Program-made: the position numbers and the translations under genes
DNA from: Gnetum montanum
Taxonomy: Eukaryota > Streptophyta > Gnetopsida > Gnetales > Gnetaceae
Reading direction: 5' to 3'
Length of the DNA stretch: 63,595 nucleotides
Assembly: GCA_015680685.1 (NCBI GenBank)
Contig: MNCI01014776.1
Location: forward strand, 7,207 to 70,801
Notes under the pieces: model-generated
Told to the model about the DNA's origin: nothing
The model's input: the letters and a program-made list of their open reading frames with translations, nothing else
Database searches by the model: none
Shown: piece by piece, positions 10,764 to 22,417 of the stretch
How the letters are laid out: each line of letters starts with the position of its first letter
Numbering within the stretch: position 1 is the first letter of the stretch

Positions 10764-12821
10764 ATGAACCCCGTAAACACCACTGCTGCAACCACTCAAG
10801 TCACCGACGTCATGGGCACCATGGCTGTCCAACACCCCACAGCACAACCCACAACGGGGCCTCGCCGGTCCCTAAGGTTGCAAGGGAGGGACCCAACCTC
10901 TAACATTATAACCCAGGACCAATATAACTTCATATGTATGAAGATACAAGCTGGTTTGGCAGTAGATCGAGCCAAAATGGAGGGAAAGAGGCAGTATGAA
11001 CTCTTCTACAGGGGGGGACGTGAGTTCATCCCTTCCCCGTATGATATAATCCCTGTTCCGGAACAATACTCAGAGCTCGTCACATGACTCCTCCTGCAAA
11101 GAAGCCAATCGTTGGATCAGCCTGCGATAGATTTCCAACCAGAAGAGGAGGATGAGTTTGCTGCCCAATCCGAGCACGAAGACTCCTATCACACTCTCAG
11201 TCCACAAACCCATATCAACCCCATGTTTCATCTAGGCACAGGGGAAGGCATGCCCCTCCAACCCCTTAGGTTCACCCAGGCACAAGCACCTCCACCATAA
11301 ACATCCGCATTGGATCATGTTCCTTCGGTAACCGACCCGCAATTCAGCACACTCCCTCTCGCTATCATTCCCGCTGCAGCAGTCAGCCCGTCTTCGCAAC
11401 CACCACCCCCACACAATAACATGGGAGCAGCCTTCACACCTTGAGTGATAGGGATGCCTCATGTTATACCAGTATCCACGTCCACCCACTACATCCCCCA
11501 TATCCAAATGCACGGGGCCCCTTCCACCGCTGTAACCCAATAAGGGGTTCCTCCACAAAACATAGCTGGACAATGGGCAGCGATGGGTGTGCCATCACAT
11601 CAACCCTCTCACCACCACATGCCACCTCATATGATTCCACCAGCCAATGTTCCCCAAGTACAACTGCAACTGCAGCAACAACAACCTCCCGCCTACAATA
11701 TGTTGTCGCTTCTGCCCCACACTATAAACATCCCACAAGCACAACCCCCAACCGCACAACCTTTAGCCTTTCAACCCACCATCCAACACTCTAACCTGTA
11801 CAATATACCACAACCTCAAGCTTCCATGTCACCGAGTGCCCAAGACTGGGCAGATGCCAAAAAATTAATGCAAGAACTTACTGACGAGGTAAAGCACCTC
11901 AAAACGACTACAGATGGAGAGTTGAAGGTAGTGGACTTCTACCACGATGACCCCATCAGCCCCTCTGTCCTGCCTCTAACCTTGCCCAAAGGCATTTTGT
12001 TGCCAACACTNNNNNNNNNNNNNNNNNNNNNNNNNNNNNNNNNNNNNNNNNNNNNNNNNNNNNNNNNNNNNNNNNNNNNNNNNNNNNNNNNNNNNNNNNN
12101 NNNNNNNNNNNNNNNNNNNNNNNNNNNNNNNNNNNNNNAGTCGATTCCCCAGACATATCTACTTACAATTCTAAAGTGGGCCTTTAATGACTTGTTCAAA
12201 TCCAAATTATACTATCTTAATGCACGTAATCTTAACCAAGACTTTGTGCAAATAAAAAATATAAAAGAGGTGGCTCAAAACAGCCATGACCTTGCATACT
12301 TAGCCTTCAAAAATCAACATAGTAAAAAAGATAAAGAGAAAGCTAAGGCAGCTATAGCGGCAATCGTGGAAACGCAACAACCAAACAAACCACCAGCAGC
12401 CCCTATTAACTATACTAGACCTACACCCGCGACTGTACCAGAATCATCATCATCGCAAAACCCAACACAAAGCCGCACGAGAAATTTTGAGAGGAAAGAA
12501 CCCTCTCAATATACGCCATTGCCTATGAAGCCATCCTAGCTCTTTGATCAACTCCTGAAGGCTGGGTTAATGAAACACAAACAGTTATCCCCTGCGGCCA
12601 TCCAGAGACACGATCAATTCTGTCAACTCGTTCAAAACCCAAGCTTAGCAACACCGGATGAGCCTCCAGTGCCCAAAGGCTTTAGAATGGACCGCTTTTG
12701 TGATTATCACCAACGCAACGGGCAAGACACAGATTACTATTTCACACTGAAGCAGGACATACAACGAATGATCGACGAAGGCCAAATCACCTTTGATGAG
12801 GCCAACCGGGTCCACCTATGA
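10764..12821 (+). pseudogene. gag: Element A gag polyprotein, interrupted
   Basis: One frame runs from ATG 10764 to 12821 with stops at 11085, 11298, near 11444, near 11540 and at 12537. The 128-N gap (12011-12138) is crossed in frame, which could be chance. The first 350 residues are Pro/Gln/His-rich. After the gap comes a capsid-like helix block (YLLTILKWAFNDLFKSKLYY). Near 12690 is FCDYHQRNGQDTDYY followed by LKQDIQRMIDEGQI, the Tat-type nucleic-acid-binding motif CxxH...GH.T..C with its His and last Cys changed to Gln and Tyr. Gag would form the particle shell and package the RNA. The last stop, TGA at 12819, overlaps a short downstream frame. Dead through stops. Confidence 0.8.
12011..12138. 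other. Assembly gap (128 N)
   Basis: A run of N inside the gag region. True length and content are unknown. Confidence 1.
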
Positions 12822-13250
12822 ACACCAAGGAGGTGTCGTACGTTATCAATATAATTTTCCTTGATGATGAACCCGAGACACCCAACATTAACACTGTCTA
12901 CCCTGAATATAAACAACAAACACCTAACAAACCCTCTACAGTCCATGTTCCTCCCACCCCATCTACGTTCATTCCTCAACTATCACCTGCCCTGCAAAAA
13001 CCATATGTAGTGCGCGTACCTCCCGCTATCACTACCCCGAGTTTATCAACCCCTCCTACTCGGCCTACCCCTTTCGTAGTCCGAGTGTTGCCCGTAGTTG
13101 CAACAGTAGAAGTCCAAGCCTCCACCTCACAAATGCAAGGCTGACCTAGCCCCTACGTCGTTAGGATGCTTGGCAAACCCTATTCTCAATCACATCTGAC
13201 TGTCCAACCCCAACCCCGCCCGGATCCTTATGTGGTAAGAATCCCAAAGT
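12818..13250 (+). pseudogene. Gag C-terminal tail with PYVVRV repeats
   Basis: The frame 12818-13144 overlaps the end of gag by 4 bases (ATGA arrangement) in another frame. Past its stop the reading continues in frame to about 13250. It encodes a Pro/Thr-rich tail with four copies of a P[YF]VVR[VMI] motif: PYVVRVPP, PFVVRVLP, PYVVRMLG and PYVVRIPK, 20-30 residues apart. Function not recognised. It may be the natural continuation of gag after a frameshift, or a separate small frame. The repeat suggests a short linear interaction motif, which is inference. Confidence 0.5.
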
Positions 13251-13354
13251 AAACCGAGACTCCCAGACTGGCTCCACCTCCATGCCACACATGAGAATGC
13301 TTAGCAGACAGGCTTACATGTGAACGCTTAGAGAAGGAGTGTTAATGATTAGCC

Positions 13355-14431
13355 ATGGGGCCACCTAAACCCACTCCACTTAACGCCATACCCATGATGC
13401 CACCTAACAACCAACCAAACGTAGGACATGAAGGTGAACCATCTAACAAACATGATACATCTAAGACAACAGCTCCAAGCAAAAATGATAAACCAATAAA
13501 ACATGAAATAAAACTGTTGGGTCCAATGGACCCAGTCACCACTGATGAAAACGCACCCAAAAGTAGAGACTTGGCAACAGCTTTGACACAAGTCACACAA
13601 GCACTCAAGCAAAAGAACACGTCACTAAGCTTGTATGACTTGATTCATACATCTCAAACACATCGTGAAGCTTTGGTATGCATGCTAACGTCCATCCCAG
13701 TAAGTGAGAACTTGCCTACAAACGAACCATCCATTCATGCGGTAATGTCCTTGCCCCAAGGGTCAACGTCCAAACCACTAAGCTTCCACAAGGATAACAT
13801 TAAAGTGGATAAGGAAATGGGTGAAGTGACAACAGCCCCCATGTTCATAACGATAAGCATCTTGAAGGTCAAAGGCATAATAACCTTAGACTTCATAGCA
13901 GGGGACCAGTTTCCCACATCTGCCGACTTCGTGCTGGTCGATGAAATGCTAGGATTCAACCTAATATTAGGAAGACCCTTGTTGGCCCAACTGAAAGTGG
14001 TCTCCTCCCCCATACATCAAGAAATTCACCTACCTTATGAGGGTGGTGAAATCATCATACATGGGGAAACGGCTGCACCTATTGTTTCATCACACATGGA
14101 CATGGACCAAGGCTCGGAGGTTGAACTCGAAAAGCCTAGCCGAAACGACATAAACAAAAAACAACCAGTAAGCAGTAATCCAAATCCACCTAAAATAGAA
14201 ACACTTGCACCTGGCACCATACATACACCTTCTCAATTAGAAACTAACACAGAACTCGCCACAAATAGCGAAACACGAGAAAACACTAACACAGAAGTCA
14301 TTCCATCAGACGTCCCTTGGGCTGAATTACCATTCAACGTGATCAGCGAAGGGGACGCTAAATACAGAATCGTACTTGTTGACACATCACCTAACATTAA
14401 AAAGAAAAAAATCAAAAAATTCCTAAAATAA
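13355..14431 (+). pseudogene. Element A aspartic protease region, active-site segment missing
   Basis: The 358-codon frame is open throughout. Residues 1-75 are a low-complexity linker. Around residue 96 SLYDLIHTSQTHREALVC matches the linker typical of Ogre/Tat elements. From about residue 158 the retropepsin fold begins (MFITISILKVKG) and its second half is present (FVLVD..LGFNLILGRPLL). The segment that should carry the catalytic D-[ST]-G loop is absent between KVKG and ITLDFIAG, apparently by an in-frame deletion. Protease would cut the Gag-Pol polyprotein. Without the loop it cannot work, although no stop interrupts the frame. It lies directly upstream of the TAAACT spacer. Confidence 0.7.
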
Positions 14432-14730
14432 TACAATCTCAACCACTCCGAAATGACATTAAACTATAGCATGTCCGAAACGACGTTAAACTACAACAAA
14501 TCAGAAAAAAAAAATAAAAACATTAAACTACACTCCCAGTCCGAAATGACGTTAAACTAGCATGTCCGCAATGACATAAAACTAGCCACGATCAGCAATG
14601 GTTGGTCAACCAAGAAACCCATCTGCGTTATCCGAAATGTTACTTGTTTACAATGGGGCCCAAAATGGCCTTAAACTATGCATAGAGGCCCAAAATGGCC
14701 TTAAACTAGGTCACACACTTGTGCTTCATT
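14432..14730 (+). repeat. TAAACT spacer repeats, block 1
   Basis: Imperfect tandem units of roughly 35-45 bp share the core GA[CA]..TAAACTA, for example CCGAAATGACGTTAAACTA and CAAAATGGCCTTAAACTA. They sit between the protease stop and the 3' end of the antisense gene. Similar cores recur at 19860-20060 and 23040-23420. Confidence 0.7.
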
Positions 14731-14956
14731 TCTCCTCTTATAATTACATCCGCATATTACACTTAGAATAAATGAAAAAATAAACCAAAATATTTTACAT
14801 TGTCGTGTCGTGTGTGCAATCAAACTCAAAATCAACAAAAAAATTGTTTACATGCAATATTGTACAATTATAAGTGTCAAAAGATTCCGTTTATCTCAAA
14901 ATTTTCAATTTATAATTTCTGTATCAATTTGAGTCAACATAGTTCCAAAGAAAAAA

Positions 14957-17900
14957 CTACAAAACTAAAAAAAAAAAAAAACTAAGCATCTGGGACGGGA
15001 GGATTGTCCCCTTTTGATCACCGGCGTTAGGGGCCCCTGCTCCGCTGGGGCCAGCCTCTTGAGCATCATCACCACTTTCATCCTGAAAATACAAAATGAT
15101 ACAACCAATATAAGAACAAGAGAGTGTAAAAATTTCAAACAACCTTTAGCAAATCAAGTTCACAATGACAAAATACTTACTATAGGAGATCTCCCCAAAC
15201 CAAACTCCAATCAACGAAGGATTTCCTCCTTCCAAACACTAGCCCAATCTGTCTCACCAAGGCCTAGGTCGATGTCTGCCAAGGCCTTTCCCTTGTCAAT
15301 AGCTGACCAGACTGGACGTTTCAGAGGAAATTCACCCACAGTAACTTCCCTAGAAGTAGTGGTAATAACCCTTTTAGGAGATTCCATCTCAACTATGGTG
15401 TTCTCCGCAAAGGTATCGAATGTAGAACGTAAGCCCAAACCCTCTACGAACATCTCAAGTTGCCGTTTCTCTATAGAAACTTCTTTCAATGATTTCTTAT
15501 AGTGGTGCTTATGATTCTTCTCATCTTGCGCCCACTTACGCACCTTGGAGGCAAATGCCTTCCAATCCTGACATTTTAGATTCAATAGGTCTATCTGGGC
15601 TTTACGTTCCGTGAACCTTCGAGTTAGTGACGCATGGCGATTTAACAAGTTCCAATATCTATTGTACGTAATCTTGGACATTCACCAAGAACTATCACCT
15701 ACCAATCGGGCCAAAGAAAATTCATAACGAGCTTTGAGGTCATCGCGTTCGGCTGATAACTCGGAGACTTCCTTCTCCTTTGTCTAAATCTGCAACCATG
15801 GATCGCCTACAGGTCCACACCAACTTGGCGTTATGGACAAGGCTTTCCGACATCTCATCGTAAATCGGCCTTAGTACCTGTTCCACTTCTGGGGGTAGTG
15901 TAGGCAAACTATCGATGCTAATCACCTCGGAGGGATCCCACCTCAACTTGGCACCTATGTGTACGAAGAGATCAAACGTTAAGACAATAGACACAGGGCA
16001 TGACACTCTAAAACGGAAAACCATTTAAAAAACATTATACCTATTTCGGGGTGGGTCTCCTAAATTTGTTCGACAACTTCTTCCGCAATTCCGGCCACAA
16101 AATCCATCTTACTTAGCATTTCTGACCAAGTAAATGGCTCACGGGTGCGAGAACTGACCTCAGCGGTCCTCTCAGGGGGAACCATCTTCATGGGTACATC
16201 TAAGCGCACCGTCCTAGTTTCACTCCCTTCATCTGAGAAAAAATGAAAACATGAAAATAAAATACCGTAGAAATGACAACTAACAGGGCAAGTTGAAATA
16301 AGATAAAAAGAAAACATACCACGCTCCTCGTCACCTTCTGGGGGGTCGCCTAAATCCAAATCTCCCTGAAGAAAGCTGCAGAACATTTGTTCGACACCAC
16401 CCTGGTCATCCAATGGCTCAATTTCCATGGTGTTCTCCTTTAATTCCTTCATTCCTCCTCCTTGATCCTTGTCCACATTTTCCTCTTCATTATTCCTCTC
16501 TGTGTTCGTCTCCTCCTCCTTCGTAATAGTTTCTAGCGCCTGCTTTCTTACTTCTCGAATCAAGCCAAAGACGTTAGTGACATGTAAGCGATTGAAAAGA
16601 AAAACTTATAGATAAAACAAAAATAATAAAATAATAAGCTAGAAAAATCTACATACCGGGCATCTTAAATCTTATGCACTTGACTCGTGGCTCCCTCACA
16701 TTAGAAGCTTCCTCAGTTGGGCGTTCGTGTTTCCTCAGCTTTGTTTTGGCCTGGCCCACGGTTTCTTTGATAACTCGCTCAACCCTTCTTGCAGTGAGGG
16801 GCATATTATCTGGCTCTAACCCCAGACTAGCACGAGTATGAATGGAGGTACCCGATGATCCCCTGGTCGTGATAGACATGGACTCGTCGATGCCTTCAGG
16901 CGCATCCTGGGACTTGGCTGTCTCGAACAAGTGATTGATCCACGGGCGGGATAGTTGACCCCGATCCCATAGAACAAACTTGTTACCCGTGCGGACTACC
17001 AAAAACTAGACGAAGCGACGAAGGTAACCAGCGAAGAAGGCCAAGGTGAAGTGGGATTGCACCTCAACATTCGAGCACAATCGCACTATCTCCTTGTGCA
17101 TGCTCAACAACAGAAATTCAGCCCAGTTATAGCGCATGCGAGTCTCCAGAATAGTTCGCATAACGTGCACAACCTCAACCCCAAGGCTCCGCACCTAAGA
17201 AAGGGTCTTGGGACACACCCACACCCTAAATAGGAGATATAGTTCATTTACCTCCTCCACCTTAGCTTTCCCCTGCATCGGGACCCCCTTGGCACCCTTG
17301 GCCAAACCCAACCAGTCCTCCAACTCGCGCACCGTATGAAGCTCTTTATGAGCTCTGTCTAAAACTACATTTATGCCATCTGACGGTACCCCAAATAAAT
17401 TTGAAAAGAATTCTGGTGACAGATGGAAAACTACCTTAACACCCTTAATCTGGGTGCTATAGTACGAGACAGACTCATGAAAAGAATCCACGATCCCAAT
17501 CATTTCCCCTATTGATACATCAGGACTTGGGGTCATGAAGAGCTCCATCAGGCTGGCATTGTCCAAGTAGCGAACAATAGATGGCGAAGCATAATTGCGT
17601 AACCATTTTTGAGCCTTATTCACCTTTCCGAACTTCATTGATAGTGTTGTCTCAGTTCACCCAGTTCTGATAGGATCCCTGCCAGGAGGTGCATCAACTG
17701 TAAACGCAATATAAGATTGTCGTATCAGTACAACCCTTGGTAGTTAAAACATGTTAGCACATATAGAAGACATTGTTGTTTACCTCCCGTAGTAGACTTG
17801 GATGTGTTGCCTGGACTAGAGTCACGAGGGAAAACTGGCCCTTGGTCCGACCAATCTTTATCTAGCCATCCACGAGCCTGGCACAATGCCAACGCTCTAG

Positions 17901-19482
17901 AGAATCGTTGGTGAAAATAGATGATATCCCCCTTCATTAGACCTAATACAATTTTATGAAGGGTAGGACCCACCATAAATGCCTCTAAAGTGGTATGAGT
18001 TAAGGCAAGCCCATCATCTTTGACACATATTCCATCTGCATTAACTTTAGGCCTACAAAACGAGTCGATGTTAAAACTAAGGAAAATGCCAAACAATGAA
18101 AAGAGGCAGTGAACTTGAACGGTCCTACCTGCCCACTCGGTACACTGTGCTAGGAGGGTTCTGGAATAATGTATGTGCGCGCGCGGCTTAAAATAAAGTA
18201 TTATTGAGGTAGTCCTGCCCTCGTGGTAATCGGGCCCACACGCGCGCTAATGGGCGTGTGGACTTAGGCTCGCAGGAAGAATCATCCTCATTTGTAAATT
18301 GCCCCTCGTCGATGTCTTCCATGAAGACAATGACACCCTTCGCAGCTCTTGGCAGCATTGCCTCAACTATGCTTTGCACGACCAATTCATTTAGGTGTGA
18401 CTAGATAATTACTTCAAAGTTGTCCAGTATGAAGGACAGGAATTCAGATGCACCTTCTCTGAACCAAACCCCATTGTGTTCCACGGTTAGGTCTGGAGTA
18501 GGCTCATTCGCCTCCATGGGGCCAAACCATGTTAGCACCCCGACAAGCTCAACCACGAGGAGAGAAGGCTTGCTGTCCCTGCAAACAACCAGAGTACCAA
18601 CAAAAATCAGCCATGCATCAAAACAACACGAAAAACCAAAGTTCAAATTGTAGACTGACACTTAGAAAAATTTTCTAACCATTTATGCCTGGCGTATACG
18701 CTGTTAAAACCTAGCGTAGACACTGTTGAAATTTGTTTATGCCCAGCGTATACGTTGCTATACCTAGCATATAGGCTGCCAAAATCTGTTCATGCTCGGC
18801 GTATACGCTACCTGACCCAGCGTATACATTGATAACTAACAATTTACGCTGATGCCTAACCTCTTACGCTCAGCGTATACGCTGAAGAAACCCTCAGCGT
18901 ATATGCCATAGAAGGGGCCAACGTAAATAGTCTACACTAGACACTGAGCAAACAGTTTACACCGAAAAACATGAAAAACAAGTCTGCTGCATCATACTTG
19001 AAAGAACTGCGTATGCTCAGCGTATACGCCAAAGAAACCCTCAGCGTATACGCCATCACAACGTAGATCGTCTACGCTGATAAAACAGAAAACTTCATGC
19101 ATAGAAAACTTCTTACGCCATATAGCCTTCAGCAAGAAAAAGTGATTACACTGTGGGCTGAAAATAGATTACGCTATGACAGTCGACGCTAACCTGACTT
19201 TACGCTGTAAACTTTGCGCTCGGCGTATACGCCGACATCTTTACGCTGTGACTTTACGCTCGGCATATACATCGAAAACCCCTACGAGACTGTCTATGCT
19301 ACGAAGCACGTACAGGAAACAATAACTAACAAAGACAGGATCAGAGCCTACCTGTGTGATGTTCCAGGCCATGATGGAATCCTTGGCCAGGGCAGGTACT
19401 ACAGCATGGCTTCACTCTCCTCGGTGAAGGTCAAGTCAGGACTCTTCCTCCCCTGCCCTTCCACCTCCTTGCCCTTGCCCAT
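14957..19482 (-). pseudogene. Antisense multi-exon gene carried by element A
   Basis: On the minus strand eight exons can be joined: 19482-19352, 18578-18129, 18052-17784, 17697-16657, 16553-16320 (start could be 16550), 16232-16041, 15954-15181, 15082-14957. All seven introns start GT and end AG, several with full consensus (GTATGT, GTAAGT, TTTGCAG). Lengths are 773, 76, 86, 103, 87, 86 and 98 bp. Reading frame is kept across every join, except that one single-base frameshift inside exon 7 (near 15800) is needed. About 1,072 codons. Start ATG 19482 has a good context (CCGAGATGGG) and a Lys/Gly-rich start. Exon 4 encodes a globular block (SPEFFSNLFGVPSDG, FFAGYLRRFV). Exon 5 is very acidic; exon 7 looks like a coiled coil. 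Dead through about nine stops, mostly TAG or TGA. The protein is not recognised; at most it recalls plant transposon-associated extra ORFs. Confidence 0.75.
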
Positions 19483-19680
19483 CTCGGCATCTACGTTGAG
19501 ATTGATAGCTCACGCTGAGGGTTTAAACTCTATACACATATGCTCAACCTTCTACGCTCGGCGTCTACGCTGGGGTTTAGTCAGCATCTACGCTGGGTTT
19601 AATCGATCGGCATCTACGCTATAGTTTGGGTTTACGCTTACGCTAGGTTTCACAGTTTACGCTTACACTCACTCAGTCGC
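18680..19680. repeat. GCGTATACGC / TTTACGC array in leader and intron 1 of antisense gene
   Basis: The same palindromic word as in the LTRs recurs through 18690-19280 and, as TCTACGC or TTTACGC halves, through 19480-19680. It covers most of the first intron (19351-18579) and the 5' leader of the antisense gene. Exon 1 itself (19352-19482) is nearly free of it. Confidence 0.85.
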
Positions 19681-19721
19681 TTATGCTCAGAATGCAATGT
19701 GATAAATGAAGCTTCCCCCCT

Positions 19722-19732
19722 CTTTTTATAGC
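19722..19732 (-). promoter_or_regulatory. TATA box of the antisense gene
   Basis: On the minus strand GCTATAAAAAG is followed by a run of G and then by about 220 nt of leader to the ATG at 19482. The spacing fits a plant RNA polymerase II promoter with transcription starting near 19700. It is the only such site near the first exon. Confidence 0.65.
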
Positions 19733-19859
19733 GCTCCATCAACGCTGACACCGCCGCTTACGCCGCCACCTCCCAGTTTGCTACTTTTTTCCTTTTTACT
19801 CATTTTTCGCCAAAAATTTGCTGGAAAATAATAAAAAAATAGAAATTACCACACCCTGG

Positions 19860-20062
19860 TTCCCCCGTGGACCCCATTCTGGACGTTTACGCCGAACATT
19901 CCAGCGTAAACTGCCATTACGGCCCGGTATGGCCTTAAACTGCCACCTCTAGATTACTCGTGCCCCGGTAAGGCGTTAAACTGCCACTTGTGGCCCGGTA
20001 AGGCATTAAATTGCCACCCACGACCCAGTTAGCCTTAAACTGCCACGCATCCTGGTGTGATG
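19860..20062 (+). repeat. TAAACT spacer repeats, block 2
   Basis: Four or five units of about 40 bp contain GGCCCGGTAAGGCGTTAAACT followed by GCCAC. They separate the antisense promoter from the RT region and share the TTAAACT core with blocks 1 and 3. Confidence 0.75.
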
Positions 20063-21709
20063 ATAATCCACCATCATGCATGTACACATATCTAAAATTA
20101 CCAAAGAACATAGAACAATATCCATTAGCTCATTCAGCTCTCCATTTATTGGCAGGAGCAAGCCTGATGGATTACCAGCACTTAACCGAATTGTTAATTA
20201 TCGATGGACCATACGGAAAAATTGCAAGGGACACCAACATAAACCTCATCCACTTAAGTTCAGCAACGGACGACGCAGTCATCTCCTCAACACAACAAAT
20301 AATAGATGACTACAAAGGCATGACAAAATCCCTCGACATAAAAGCCGAAAATATCACCGAAGACTCATTGATCGAAACCCCCATAACCATGCCCGATGGG
20401 GAAACTAAAATACTGAAATTAAGCACATTACTAAAATCACACCTAGCCAAAGACATTGTGGTCTTACACGGACATGCCTGGACTAGATCCTCGAATTGTC
20501 CAGCATAACATTATTCTTGACCCAAAATTGAGATTGGTAAAACAAAAGGCACGAAAGGTTAAACCCGAAGTGGCATTGGTAGTTCGTAATGAGATCACCA
20601 AACTTTATCAGGCTGGCTTCATTTGAGCTATTGATTACGCCGAGTGGGTATCCAACATGGTCATTGTTCTTAAGAAGAACGGAAGCATTCACTTATGCAT
20701 TAACTTCCGGGATTTAAATGTTGCAACCATAAAAGATGATTTTCCTCTACCTAGCATTGATCAACTTGTTGACTCGACCGCTGGGCACGCATTATTATCT
20801 TTTATGGACAGCTTCTTGGGATACAATCAAATACGCATCAACCCAGAGCATCAGCTTTGGACAACCTTTATGACATCATGGGGAACCTTTTGTTACACAA
20901 TGATGTCATTCGGTCTCAAGAACGTTGGGGCCACATATCAAAGAGCCATGACATTCATCTTTAGTGATTACATGTTACACTCACTCAACGACTATGTAGA
21001 TGACATTGTTGTTAAGTCCAAAACATCAGAACAACATGTACAAGACCTTGACCTGGTATTAAAACATTGTTTAAAGTATGAATTGAGACTCAACCCGAAA
21101 AAATGTGTCTTCGGCATCAAGACAGGAAAAATGCTTGGATTTATAGCCTCAAAAGTAGGGATACGAGTAGACCTTGATAAGGTCAAGGCCATAACAAACC
21201 TGAAACCACCAGGCAACCTTACCGAACTTCGAGGTCTACAAGGTAGATTGCAGTTTATCAGGCGCTTGATAGAAAAATTGACAGACAAACTAAAACCTAT
21301 GAACCACTTGTTACGTAAGAATGTCCATTTTGAATGGACTCTGTAGTGTCAAGAAGCATTCAATAACATTAAAACAGCACTTGCCCAATTACCCACAGTT
21401 TATCCACCTCAAAATGATAAACCATTTTACATCTACCTCGCTACTTCAGATTCGTCAATCGTGTCTATGCTTTGCCAGAAATGAGATGATGGAACTGAGG
21501 TCCCTGTATATTACCTAAGCCATGCATTAGTCACTCACGAGAAAAAGTATAATGACGTGGAGAGGTCCTATTTAGCTTTGGTCTTTTCTTTGAAAAAATG
21601 GCGACATTACCTCTTCCGTAACCAAGTTAATATAATTTGCAAGGACAATGTGCTCAGGGCCATCACAGGAAACATTTACAAAATGAGTCGAATAGCCTGC
21701 TAGAAAGCC
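20063..21709 (+). pseudogene. pol: Element A reverse transcriptase and first RNase H
   Basis: A linker frame at 20011-20508 leads into RT, which continues in another frame from about 20484. RT blocks are clear: HNIILDPKLRLVKQKARKV, LCINFRDLNVATIKDDFPLP, the first Asp in LLSFMDSFLGYNQI, TTFMTSWGTFCYTMMSFGL, and the catalytic YVDD in LNDYVDDIVVKS at about 20990. The thumb and the PPGNLTELRGLQGRLQFIRR block follow. The first RNase H (from about 21400) is weak at its first acidic site (FYIYLATSDSSIV), as is known for Tat-lineage elements with a second RNase H. Stops near 20624, 21344 and 21484 and the linker frameshift make it inactive. RT would copy the element RNA into DNA. No start codon is evident, so it was made as part of a polyprotein or after splicing. 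Confidence 0.9.
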
Positions 21710-22417
21710 ATGATAGCTGAATTTGACCTGCACTACATAGCGCAATCATCAATTAAAGGTCAAGCCATAGCAAATCAAATTGCCACGTCACCAACGTGCG
21801 ATCAAGAGATAATAGAACCAGAGTTCCCGTATGAGAATATAAGCGTAATAGATATAGTGCCCAACAACTATAACACCATTTTAAACTTTGATGGAGCATC
21901 CACCTCTCAAGGAGGAAGTGCAGCCGCTGTCATCACCTATCCCTCTAGGGAGATCTGACCCTTTGCATATCGTTTCAACTTTCATTGTACAAACAACATA
22001 GCAGAGTACGAAGGTCTCCTTAGAGGTCTCGCGGCAGCATTAGCTTTAGACATCACACAGCTTGTGGTCAAAGGAGACTCGCAGCTAGTCATAAACCAGG
22101 TCACAGACGTCTATACATGTAAAGCCCAACATTTACAATCATACTGCGACTTGGCAAAACACCTAATGAGACGATTCGAAAGCATCGATGTGCAACACAT
22201 CTCTAGAAATGACAATACCATCGCAGATGCACTAGCCACCTTGGCATTAAACATATCACCTGATATGTTCCACACGTTGCCAAGCTCCATATCTAGTTGT
22301 GCTGAACCAATAACCGATACCCTCGACACGCTGCCAATCACATCTGTTAGTACGATACACGTGGTAGAATGGTATGATGACATAAAAGAATACCTTCTCC
22401 ATGGAAAAACACCATGA
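21710..22417 (+). pseudogene. Element A second, archaeal-type RNase H
   Basis: After the tether (AEFDLHYIAQSSIKGQAIANQ) a second RNase H follows. ILNFDGASTSQGGSAAAV holds the first acidic site, NIAEYEGLLRGL the Glu, VVKGDSQLVINQV the second Asp and NDNTIADALATLA the last Asp. All four catalytic positions are present. One TGA (at 21956) interrupts it between the first and second sites. This extra domain marks the Tat clade, where it is thought to have been acquired secondarily. It would remove RNA from the RNA-DNA hybrid. Confidence 0.88.

Noticed and set aside
13342-14442. Minus-strand ORFs opposite the A protease region
   Set aside because: Shadow frames of the plus-strand protease ORF; no splice or promoter support, unlike the antisense gene at 14957-19482.
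15014-15502. 162-codon plus-strand ORF
   Set aside because: Opposite exons 7-8 of the antisense gene, which explain the open frame better.
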